This document shows positions 54,765-64,000 of a DNA stretch of 64,000 nucleotides, piece by piece. The notes beneath the pieces were generated by a model. That model was not told the DNA's origin. It was given only the letters and a program-made list of their open reading frames with translations, and did no database searches. The stretch lies in the NCBI GenBank assembly GCA_951804985.1, contig OX638135.1:68044680-68108679 (forward strand), read 5' to 3'. A program made the position numbers and the translations under genes. Source of the stretch: Dryomyza anilis. Its lineage: Eukaryota > Arthropoda > Insecta > Diptera > Dryomyzidae. Numbering within the stretch: position 1 is the stretch's first letter; each line of letters opens with the position of its first letter.

Positions 54765-55497
54765 TGTTGAGAGTTAGCATTATGACAGTCACTCATAGCG
54801 TGGCAGTTCATTGATATTTTTCTAGTAGTCGCTGTTGTTAAATATTAATTGCTAAATATTTAAATAATATTATATGCATTCTAATTGTTGTTAAAACAAA
54901 AAGTAAATGATGTTGGTTTGATGACACACCTTTTGGTCGTTGCCAAAATAAGCGGCGACAATTTACTTAGTCAGCAATTGTAACTATAAACCAAATTCGC
55001 AGCAGCGTCAAGTTGCTAGCTTGAAGAAAATAAGCACGTGGTGCAATTCAATAAGTCGACCTAAACAATTCAATGACTTTGCGATGGTCTAAATTCAATG
55101 TCATCGCGGGTTGCTGATTATGCAAGAGTTTCTTTCACGGTCAGCATTAAAAAGTCGAGTTGTGGATCGAACTTGAGTTCTTTACGGAACTTGTGATTGA
55201 TTAAAATTATGCTTCTGGGCATAAGCAGCAAAACACACTGTGATTGGCCAAAATTATGTTTCTAGGCTGAAGCAGCAAAAGACACTGGAAAAGTAGCATT
55301 GAAACTTAGATTAAGTATTAGTATATAAGCTGTAGTTATTTAGTTCTTAAGAGAGATGTTATTAGATTAAGAAGTGAGTCCAAGAAGTGGAACAGTAAAA
55401 GGAAATAAAAATTATAAAAAGGATAAACTTGAAATGGAGTAAGTGTTATTATTTATTAAATGTCTTATTTTTAGGTGATTAAATAGGGACATTAACA
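54765..55497 (+). repeat. 3' LTR of 10.3-kb element
   Basis: 733 bp. It contains TATATAAGCTGTAGTTATTT and a further segment missing from the 5' LTR. A TATATAAG at about 55322 parallels the one at 45800. Confidence 0.93.
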
Positions 55498-56155
55498 AGT
55501 GGAAATCGCGTCAAATGGGTCTTATGGTGAACAAGGACAATACAAAGTACTTGGTGTCAACAAACAAAGAGTCCCGGCGTCATTATTCAAAGATGTGAAG
55601 AACTTCGTCTACCTAGGTACCAGCATAAACAAAGAAAACAATGTCAGATTAGCCGAAGAACAACTCTTGCCAACAGGTGTTACTTTGGGGTCAGTAGGCA
55701 AGAGAGGAGCAGAACCATCTCTCGACGGACAAAAATTACGCTCTGTAAGTCGCTTATCATGCCAATAAGCGAGATTTAGGAGCGTTCGAGGAAAGATTTT
55801 TCGGAATATTTATGGCCCGATATGCGTTGAAAACGAGTACAGAAACGTCGAGCAGGATCAGCTATACGCCGACATTGACATAGTTAGGCGCATTAAGATT
55901 CAGCGTCTACGCTGCATTCATCCATACGCTTGTCGAGGGTATGGATGAAAACGCTCCAGCAAAAAAGTGAGTTCAATTCTGTACGCAGTGTTGGTCAACG
56001 TAGGAGAGGGCGTCAAAATCTTTGGTGGATCGATCAAGTCCGAGACAACCTGACAACACTTGGAGTGTAATAGAGGCGCCAGTGCGCGCAATGCAGAAGC
56101 GACTGGCAAAGTATAATTGCTGCGTCCGAAACCCTACATGGGTTGCAATGGCCAA
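55498..56155 (+). pseudogene. RTE-like reverse transcriptase, right half of split copy
   Basis: Continues the YADD piece at 45181. VKNFVYLGTSINKENNV (about 55585-55640) is followed in changing frames by the C-terminal region: GKIFRNIYGPICVENEYRN, LYADIDIVRRIKIQRLRC, then RRGRQNLWWIDQVRDNLTTL, ending near 56150. This order is the usual C-terminus of the RTE-like family also present at 57490-60715. Joined across the 10.3-kb insertion the two halves are in the expected order, so the gypsy-type element landed inside this copy. Confidence 0.85.
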
Positions 56156-57489
56156 ATAAGTAAAGTTAGAGAAAGTCCAAACACTAATAGATTTCTGTAA
56201 GCTATTAGATAGCGTTGTTATGTTATATTTTTTGTTAGGGTTTATATTGCAATCATAAGTTTTAGCGTTTCTAAATTTTTGTTCCTAATTTTCACTGCCC
56301 TTTTTTGGTAATGTTATTATCAAATATTTTATATTTAAAACTGATTTGAACAAACACACAGTTTATATTACGCAAAACATTTTTTAAATTTAATCGTCAC
56401 TTACTACCAAAAGAAAAGTCATAAAAATATATTCAATTGTATCTCATTGTAGATAAGTGAGAAAGAGAGAAAAAGTCATACGCACACAAAAGTTTTGTTC
56501 ATTTTTATCCCAATGCTCATAAAAACGTCATAGAAACTATGACTGAAACTTTCATTTTTACTACTAGTAAAATTACAGCTCACTTGACTGGATTTATAAT
56601 AATTATATAATGCTGGGTTTATAATAAGATTTATATAAATATGTATAAAAAGTTCACCTAAAAAACGTTATATATGTAAGAAGATTTTTTATTAAATATG
56701 TTTTCCCTTTTGCCTTTCTTTTTTTAAAAACTGTTTTAAAATCGGTATAAAACTGAAACCGTTTTAATCGATTTTGGGTAAGGATTTAAAAAGTATAACG
56801 GTTTTAATCAGATATCGAATTTATTTCGGGTTTCAATATCAGTTTTAAAGTATAAATAACTAACTGAAAAGTATGAAGAACAGCCAATGTAGTGGCCGAG
56901 TCCTATTTGGCGCTATTCTGTAGTTGTATCTACCATTTAATATTTTCTTCGAATAATGAGCTTTTTCATAATAAATATTCAGTTTTAACTATTTATCTAC
57001 CTTTTTCTAATTAAAATTTTAAAAGTAAAATTTGGCAAGATTATAGAAGCAAGAATAATATTACAAGTGCAAGAACCTGTGCAAGTGCAAGATTAAAACT
57101 TCTTGCTTTGCTCTTGCAAATGATCATCACTAGTTATAGAGAACAGCTTTAAAGAACAACTTATTAGTTAAATATCAACAACGGCTATTAAAAAATACCA
57201 CGAAAGGGATTTATCCCACAAAGCGACAACTGTGATTCAAGTTGAACATTTCAAATAATTGTTTTCTAAATATCTCAAACATATAAAATTACAATAAATA
57301 CAAAATATTTCAAATTTTATCATTTTCATAAAAAATGAAACTAATACATCATATGAGTGTAAAAGTAATTCAAGTATGAGGGCAGTAAAATATTAAAATT
57401 AGTTTAAAATTTTTCAACGAATTGATCTAGAAAACTGGGAGATTCATATATATTATTGTTTAGTGTACTTAATGAATATATATGTTTTT
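56156..57489. other. AT-rich interval with decayed CCGAAACC-type remnant
   Basis: Mostly AT-rich. Around 56735-56850, AATCGGTATAAAACTGAAAC and ATAACGGTTTTAATCAGATAT resemble the hAT-type MITE family of 7616 and 16239 and may be an old copy. Nothing else recognised. Confidence 0.45.
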
Positions 57490-58800
57490 CTAATGTGTGC
57501 TAATACTTACATACTTAAATGGCCCTTACAACCGTGGGTTGGTCTTGGCCGCTGAGATGAAGCCGTGCCAGTCGCTTCTGCTTTGCGCGCGCTTACGCCA
57601 GTTAGAAATACCAAGGGTGCCTTTACTTGGTCTTTGCAATGCAGATTTGGACGTCCTCTTCTACACAGTCCACCTTCGAGTCTCGATTCAAGCACCTTCT
57701 TGGCTGGAGTGTTTTCATCCATTCGTTAGACATGACATAGCCAGCGAAGCCGCTGGATCTTGATGTTCTTGACTATGTCAATGTCGTCGAATAACACATA
57801 TAGCTCATGGTTCATCCTGATTCGCTGACAGCTCGAGTGTTCCTACCAATGATATCAATATATGCGAGCAGCATGACACTTTTGTTGAGGATAGTGCCGC
57901 TTTGACGGAGTTCGGCCGTTGGAACTATTTTATCCATTAATTATTTAAAAAAAGTTGCACAATAGGGGTCACCCTCTCTGAAACCTTGTTATGAAATGGC
58001 TCGGGGAGGTTTTTTCCTATTCTCACTAAGCTACGTTTGTTGCTCAGGGTCATCCTCCAAAGCCTTATAAGTTTCTCTGGTATACCGAAATCAGACATTG
58101 CGGCGTATAATCGTTCCCTAATCGGAGTGTCGAAGGCGGCTTTATAATCGACTAATAAGTGGTAGGTGTCGATCTGTTTTTCTAGGGTATTTTTCTGGAT
58201 TAGGCGCAATGCGAAAATCTAATCTATGTTGGACTTTCCAGGTCTGAAGCCGCACTGATAAGGTTCAATCAGTCTGTTGACGATGGGCTTCAGTCTTTAA
58301 CATAATACGCTCCATAGAACCTTGTATGCGATATTAAGTGGGCTGATCCCGGTAGTTGTCACAAATACTGGGTAGTTGGCGCAAATACTGGAATCCCCTT
58401 TCTCAAGGATTGGGCAGAGTACACTGGGATTCCAGTCACTTGACATGCTTTCATCCGACCATATTCTGCTTACGAGCTCGTGCATGATCTCTATTAGCTC
58501 ATCGCCTCCGGTATTAAAAAACTCAGCAGGAAGTCCATCAGCACCTGCGGCTTTGTTGTGTTTAAGCCGAGCAATGGCTGTTCTGACCTCGTCACGGACG
58601 GTTTTTTTTTAACGAGCATCAAAATCCTGTATATCAGTGCGAGACTTTAACACGCTAAAACTCTCCTCTCGTCCGCGCGGAACTTCCCAGAACCACCGTC
58701 AAGTAATACGTCGGAAAGGTCGTCAAAGCATCATTTGGTTACGAGTCAAGTTATCCCTACGTCCTTATTGCAGCGAATAAGCTGTTAACTGCACCTGCGT
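57490..58800 (-). pseudogene. RTE-like non-LTR element: RT and C-terminal part
   Basis: The minus strand, in shifting frames, gives the RT sequence: HELVSRIWSDESMSSDWNPS and VLCPILEKGDSSICANY (58297-58485), then IDTYHLLVDYKAAFDTPI and FGIPEKLIRLWRMTLSNKR (57937-58209). The C-terminal tail is MDENTPAKKVLESRLEGG and RRGRPNLHCKDQVKAPL (57507-57722). The YADD part between about 57780 and 57930 is mostly deleted. The same family is split at 45181/55498. Confidence 0.82.
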
Positions 58801-59960
58801 TTTCAGAGCGAGTGCGCTCTATGTATCGTGTACGCTCGAGTCGACGAAGTGTTGTCATGATCGTCGCTGCTGCTGTCTGCATCGCTTGGCACTTGTGTAT
58901 TGTGTCACACATGTGGCCTACCGCATTTGCCCGAATAAGTGACTCTCTGAAATCCTCGCATATTTTGGCTCGCTCAGCGTCAAAGCGTAAACAGTATAGT
59001 AGGATATGCCGGGCATCTTCTATCTCGCCAGGAGAGGACGGGTCGTCCTCATACTTGAAGCGGTGTAGGTACTGCTTAAAGCAGCCATGTCCACATGTGC
59101 TTCAAGTGGAAGTCAAGCTCTCCATGCTTGCGGCTTATTCATCAATTTATGTCTGGGATTAAGGCAAATGTCCAACTGCCGTTAGCCGTCGCTACCCAGC
59201 GTCTTTGCCACTCCTCGGTGCTACGCTTTCGTTCTTCATCTATAGATGAGTTTTCTCCTGCTTCGTATATACGTTGCAGTTAGCGTGCAAGTATATCAAC
59301 TGGCGGCATTGCAGCAATCACACCTATTGCATCATCAGATACCGTGAGGAATTCACTGGCAACTCTTATTGGACTCAAGCGATAGGTCGCCCGAATTCCT
59401 GCAGCGTATGTTTGCTTCTTAGTAGCACCTCCCCATACCGGTGACGCGTGCAGAATTATAGAGTTTGTTACTTTTGCCAGAAGCTTGCGTCTGCTCGAGC
59501 GTGGCTTTCCAATGTTCGCCATTATGCGAGATAGCGCGCCTTTGACTCTTGAGGCTTTCTCACTTACTGCCAGAAGATGATCCTGAAAGGACATACGCGT
59601 GTCGATCAGTAACCCTAGATACTGTATGTGGGGTTATGAGATGATATCGTGGCTGCCGGGTCTGATTGTGAAGACCTCACGTCAGCGGTCCTCTTGACCG
59701 CTTCAGTTTTATTCGCTGCCAGTTCCAGGTCTACGCTTTGTAACCATCTCGTCATCCACATCTGAAGGGTGTGGATATGTTTCGCTACCACCGACCAGAG
59801 TGGTATCCGTGGGTAAATTCCACATAATGGGTCCGAGTACTGATCCTTGCGGGAAACCTCGTGTGACCTCGTATCGTTATTTCACCGTCGTCCGTGTCAT
59901 ACAGTAGCACCCTATCGTTGAGATAATTAGCAATAATTTGCTAAAGGTACGCCATACAGC
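58800..59960 (-). pseudogene. R1-like non-LTR element fragment
   Basis: Starts near 59960 with NYLNDRVLLYDTDDGEI and a frame-shifted VTRGFPQGSVLGPIMWN (the GVPQGS RT motif). The 104-residue frame 59280-59594 follows: FQDHLLAVSEKASRVKGALS, LLAKVTNSIILHASPVWGGA and VIAAMPPVDILAR, typical of the R1/LOA group thumb region. The tail, including RKHGELDFHLK and the decayed Cys-rich end, reaches about 58810. The fragment separates the endonuclease and RT parts of the RTE-like element, so it is probably a later insertion (inference). Confidence 0.78.
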
Positions 59961-59964
59961 AAAA

Positions 59965-60715
59965 TTCGCGACCAGCTGTGACTAGATTCTCGTTCTCATC
60001 TTTACAAGAAGAGGCTCCGGATTTTGAACCGCCAACTAGGCGTTTTATATTTCGAAGAATGTTCGAGCCTCATTCCTGTCCCCATGCATCTCAATCTCCT
60101 CACATTCTCGTTCTTCTGCCTCTCTTTTTTTACGCCTGAAGAGACGTATCTCTTACCTGCTTTTCAATTTGTATCGCTCCTTCGCAGCTCGCGTTGCTAC
60201 TGACTGCAGCGTAGATTTCTACGCAGCGTCTTTCTCTGCAGTGGCCGCGCGACACTCTTCATTATACCACTGATTACCCAGGGGACGTTGGAATCCATGC
60301 ATCTCTTCGGCAGCCGTACGCATAGAGCAGGAGATATGGTTCCACTGCGAGAATATATCATCCAGAGGAGGAACAGGTGTGAGAGTTGAGTGGAAAAGGA
60401 TTGCGATGTCTGCTGTGATTGCAGCTACGTCCATCACGCTTGAAGTGTGCTGTAACAACGTGAACAATTTGGTTTCGCGTTTTTTTGATCGAAATGTTCG
60501 AATCTAGTGCTACTAAATACCATGTTTCGTGCTGCGGCGAAGTCGATTAGTCTTGTTCCGTTATCAGAAGTGTTGGCATGGAGGCTAAATTTTTCGATTG
60601 TGGGACAATAGATGACATCTTTACCCACCTTGGCGTTAAAATCGCCTAGCACTATTTTAATATCGTGTCGGGGGCAGCGCTCGTATGCGTTGTCCTGCAG
60701 TGCAGACAGGTATGG
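59965..60715 (-). pseudogene. RTE-like non-LTR element: endonuclease and linker
   Basis: From 60715 leftwards: DNAYERCPRHDIKIVLGDFN and AKVGKDVIY, an apurinic-type endonuclease motif (GDFNAKVG). Next come NGTRLIDFAAARNMVFSSTR (60434-60652) and SMRTAAEEMHGFQRPL with QWYNEECRAA (60219-60467). The linker RRKKREAEERECEEIEMHG runs to about 60060. The GDFN catalytic Asp is visible; the DSDH motif is degraded (ITADIAI). This is the N-terminal counterpart of 57490-58800. Confidence 0.8.
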
Positions 60716-60717
60716 AT

Positions 60718-61970
60718 CGCTACATTTTAATAAACAGAAAACTGAGCCTCGAAAAAGGTATTCTTACCTCGATTGCTAAAATATCAAAAAATAATTCAAA
60801 TCAGCAACCAAACACTGCATTAGGAAATAACCAATTTGCTTTGTTAAGTGAAAGTGGAGTTGAATCTAAAACTACAGCAAGTGAGAATTTTAAAAGTATC
60901 AAGCCTCCACCGATATATTTACGTGAGATGAGTTCAAATGAAATTGTTTCTAGCATTACTCGACTCATTGGAAAGGAAACATTTCATATAATTGCAATAA
61001 CTAAAGGAAATGTACATGAGACAAAAATTCAAATTTACAATGAAAGCAACTACCGTGTTATTGCCAAATACCTTAATGACAACAAAAAAACTACACCACC
61101 TACCAACTTAAAAGTAGTAAAGAGTTAGTTATCGTCATTAAAGGAATTGAATCAATGGTAAATCCGAACGATATTAATGACTCCCTGGAGGACAAAGGAT
61201 TCAGCGTTAAAGTTGTTATTAATATTCAAAACAAAAATAAAATCCCACAACCCATGTTTAAAATTGAATTAGCAGCTGAAGTGAAACAATAAAAAAAATG
61301 AAACGCTCCCCATTTACGGAGTACAATATCAGTTGCACCGCAGAGGCTCCGTTGAAGAAACCTATAAGCATGCTGGCCCAGTGCAATGCACAAATTGCCA
61401 AGAGTTCGGACAAACGAAAACTTATTGTACTCTACGTACAGTGCGTGTGGCTTGTGGAGATTTACATCACTCAACCAAATGTACTAGTGATAAAAAAGAT
61501 AGCAATTCTAAGAAATGTAGTTACTGTGGAGGAAATCATACTGCAAACTATCGAGGCTGCCCTGTGTACAAAGATTTAAAAAACAGATTCAACCAACAAA
61601 AAGAAATAATTCGAAATAATGAAGATAATGTACCGTAAATGTACTTTAAACAACAAAATGTGCCAAAACAAATTACACAAGTTCAATCAAACCCAATTAC
61701 CGCAAGTATGTCATATGCTAATGACCTTATAGTAGGTAGTACTGAGCAAATGATGCAAAATATCCCCCAAACAATGGGAGGCATTGAGTCTATGATTTTA
61801 TGTCTAACTCAAAGTATGACACAGTTCATGTCTACCATGCAAAATATGCTACAAGATCTGATTAAAACGCAAATGCTCCAAGTTCTAAAATTAGTTATCT
61901 TACAACTTGCCTCTGGAATGCAAACGGTGTCAACCAACATAAGAAAGAAATTCAAATTTTTTGACTAAAA
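60718..61970 (+). pseudogene. Jockey-like ORF1 (Gag-like) with zinc knuckles
   Basis: 60685-61128 supplies KPPPIYLREMSSNEIVSSIT, the start of the domain that precedes the knuckles in jockey-type ORF1 proteins. After several frame breaks (61128-61300) the knuckle region 61333-61638 reads CTNCQEFGQTKTYC (usual His is Gln), VACGDLHHSTKC and CSYCGGNHTANYRGC, the characteristic three-knuckle series of jockey-group elements. 61639-61968 is a methionine-rich helical tail. ORF1 binds element RNA in the ribonucleoprotein. The true start is uncertain because of the junction with the RTE-like element near 60715. Confidence 0.85.
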
Positions 61971-63295
61971 AGAAGTAGATGTAATGCTTATTGCTGAAAC
62001 ACATTTAACTGATAGATATAATTTTAACCTTCCTGGATATAAATTCTATAAAAAAATCGTCCAAATAGTAAAGCACACGGGGGGACAGGTATTCTTATTC
62101 GTTATAGAATAAAACACCAAACACTTAGAACCATATTCAAAAAGCTTCATAAAAGCTACCTCCATTTGTATAAACTGTTGTTGTTCAAACTTGACGTTGA
62201 CAGCCGTCCATTGTCCGCCCCGATTTTCAATAACTGAAATTCAATTTAAATATTTTCTGACACTTTAGGGAGTAGGTTTTTAGCTGCTGGTGATTATAAT
62301 GCTAAACATACACACTGGGGATCCCGTCTAGTCCAAAAGGCAGACAGTTGCATAATACAATAATCAATAGACAAAATAGACGCCTGGGCAGCCAACCTAT
62401 TGGCCAACCGATCCTAAAAAAAATACCAGATCTTATAGACTCGTCATTATCAAAAATATTAGTAGAAACTTGATCTCTGCAGAAACAAACACTGACTTGT
62501 CCTCTGATCACTCCCCTGTGATTTACTGTCTATTAGCACAACCAAAATTGACTGAAGTTCAAAATAGACTTACTTCTTCAAGAACTAATTGGTTGAAATT
62601 CAAAAAATACATCAGTAGTCACATCAACATATATGCCAAGATTGAATGTGAGGGGGAAATTGACGAGTTTGTTCAGTATTTTAATAAAGTGTTAACATCT
62701 GCTGCAGAACTAGTCACACCAAAACCCCGAAAGTTTATTGACAAATCAAATATAATATCAAATAGACAAATTGAACAACTGGTTGCAGAAAAAGGTAGAT
62801 CAAGAAGAGAATGGTAAGCCCAAAGATCCCCTGCCTCAAAGCAAAGACTTTCATAAGGAACGAGGAAATTAAGGGAGGCTCTAAAGCTAGAGACAAAGCG
62901 TGAACATAAAAATTTGATTGAAAAAGTATCGCCCAATGACTCAAAAAAATGCGAAGCGCCAATTAGAGTATGGTACATGGGCGCAAAATGATAAAGATAA
63001 GGCAAACGTATTTGCCAATCATCTGAGTCTAGTATTCCAACCAAATCCGTCAACTAATACATTTGTCCTCCCACATCTAACATACAATAACCAACAAGGC
63101 ATGACACCTATATGTATTTGTACGAATGATGTTAAAAATACAACAGAAACACAATTAAATCGTAGAAAAGCCCCAGGATTCGATTTGATATCGACAAAAA
63201 TGTAAAAAGAATTGCCAAATATAGCTGTAACACTTCTTGCTATATTCCGAATTGAATATTTCCCAAAGACATGGAGGAAATCATTAATAATAATG
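61971..63295 (+). pseudogene. Jockey-like ORF2: endonuclease and start of RT
   Basis: Begins with VDVMLIAETHLTDRYNFNLP (the endonuclease ETHL motif) near 61975. Decayed endonuclease sequence follows, with SDHSPVIYCLL (SDH motif) at about 62500. Then come NWLKFKKYISSHI and FVQYFNKVLTSAAELVTPKP (62470-62817), and finally the RT entry RRKAPGFDLISTKM (about 63160-63205) and IFRIEYFPKTWRKSLI. The sequence breaks off at about 63295, where the palindromic family begins, so most of the RT is missing. Many stops. Confidence 0.83.
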
Positions 63296-63640
63296 GGTGT
63301 CGTGACATAACCCCCAACGGACATAACCCCCAATTCGAATTTGGGGGTTATGTCCGTCGGTGTTTCGGACATAACCCCCAATTTTTCGAATTTCGAATTT
63401 GGGGTTTATGTCCAACTATGACTTCGGCCATAACCCCCATTGGCGGTCCGATTTTATATTTTTGAATTTATTTTTTTTAATCGAATTTATTTATTTTGTA
63501 AATTTGTAACTAAAACTATTTGTAAATAAAATGTTGTTCTTCTCATTAATGTACAAAACAAATATAAAATTTTGGTATTTTTGGAATTTATGTGAATTTA
63601 TGCGCCGCAGCCGAAATTTTATTTCCAAAAAATCGCGCGA
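63296..63640 (-). mobile_element. Palindrome-family element (GGACATAACCCCC), copy 2
   Basis: Four GACATAACCCCCAA or complementary motifs lie at 63303-63430, including a near-perfect palindrome at 63318-63356 (arms CGGACATAACCCCCAA). 63430-63600 matches the complement of 29030-29260. TTCCAAAAAATCGCGCGATT ends the copy at about 63640. It interrupts the jockey-like ORF2 on the left and touches the minisatellite element on the right. Confidence 0.8.
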
Positions 63641-64000
63641 TTTATCCTATTAATATAATAAATCTGTTTGTACGTTTGTACGTTTGTTCCGCTACTCCGT
63701 CTAAACGGCTGATCCGATTTCCTTGAAATTTTGACCACAGATGCGGTATGGTCTGGAAGGAATGATAGGCTATATATGGGCGGGATTGGACAAAGAGGCG
63801 TGGCACCTCCCATACAACCTAAACTTTCAATACGATATAACTCGGCACTTTCACCAGCTACGAACATGAAACAAAAAACTCAAATACACAAAAAAAATTA
63901 AAAATAAAAAACCAAAAGCACAAAACAAAACAAAAGCAATCACGTTTGTTCCGCTTCTCCGTCTAAACGGCTGATCCGATTCTCTTGAAATTTTTACCAC
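63640..64000 (-). mobile_element. Minisatellite-bearing element, 3' part (runs off window)
   Basis: TATCCTATTAATATAATAAA with TCTGTTTGTACG is the complement of the 3' end at 42715-42747. One 280-bp unit follows (GGTGCCACGCCTCTTTGTCC in complement), and a second starts at about 63935. The element continues beyond the window, so its minisatellite is not seen. Confidence 0.88.

Larger units (their letters stand above)
45239..55497 (+). mobile_element. Gypsy-type LTR retrotransposon of 10.3 kb, inactivated
   Basis: LTRs at 45239-45927 and 54765-55497 begin TGTTGAGAG and end TTAACA. A PBS (TGGCGCAGCCGG) and a purine tract (AAAGGGGGAGGAA) are in place. Coding order is Gag with three knuckles, protease, RT, RNase H, integrase, then 3.1 kb without recognisable pol sequence. 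Flanks share AGT (45236-45238 and 55498-55500), compatible with a short target duplication. The PBS resembles the tRNA-Ser type of 17.6/297 relatives (inference). Stops and frameshifts occur in every domain. Confidence 0.93.

Overview
The window looks like intergenic DNA from a brachyceran (muscomorph) fly. It is strongly AT-rich and contains no host gene that I can recognise. It carries repeats of the dipteran mini-me/DINE-1 (INE-1) type, fly-type non-LTR elements (jockey-like, R1-like, RTE-like), gypsy and BEL/Pao LTR retrotransposon remains, hAT-type DNA transposons and a tRNA-derived SINE. Genus is not resolvable from sequence alone. No bacterial genes, CRISPR array, rRNA or ordinary tRNA gene were seen.

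Layout. 1-5200: a 1,719-bp block occurs twice as a near-identical direct repeat (offset 3,445), with mini-me elements and a hAT transposase fragment between and inside the copies. 5200-6440: hAT-like terminus, then a 60-bp minisatellite. 6827-8302: a hAT-type element with an exact 8-bp target duplication, holding a second nested hAT-type MITE. 8800-11000: diverged tandem repeats and long inverted-repeat elements. 11723-16038: a 4.3-kb segment with matching ends and TATA target duplications; inside it lie a SINE, an unidentified gene-like fragment and a 5'-truncated LINE. 16239-18125: a second, longer copy of the nested MITE, split by a mini-me. 18131-20220: a local duplication with a 32-bp perfect palindrome, then a BEL/Pao remnant on the minus strand. 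20394-26133: a complete but dead gypsy-type element (ATAT duplication) whose Gag starts with a SAP domain. 27160-27829, 39847-42747 and 63640-64000: three copies of a non-autonomous element built from a 15-bp minisatellite and about 280-bp tandem units, bordered by (TA)n. 28718-29330 and 63300-63640: a family with a palindromic GGACATAACCCCC motif. 34889-36830: a minus-strand gypsy gag/protease fragment. 37367-39590: a LINE with an intact 579-residue reverse-transcriptase frame. 43612-45179: a possible DNA element with exon-like pieces. 45239-55497: a second gypsy-type element with a 3.1-kb post-pol region. It splits an RTE-like reverse transcriptase whose right half resumes at 55498. 57490-60715: an RTE-like element (minus) containing an R1-like fragment. 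60718-63295: a jockey-like element (plus) cut off by the palindromic family.

The coding pieces are transposon proteins (Gag, protease, reverse transcriptase, RNase H, integrase, endonuclease, transposase). Nearly all are broken by stops and frameshifts, so the region is best read as layered, nested insertions rather than a working pathway. Boundaries and families were read by eye; identities are qualitative.
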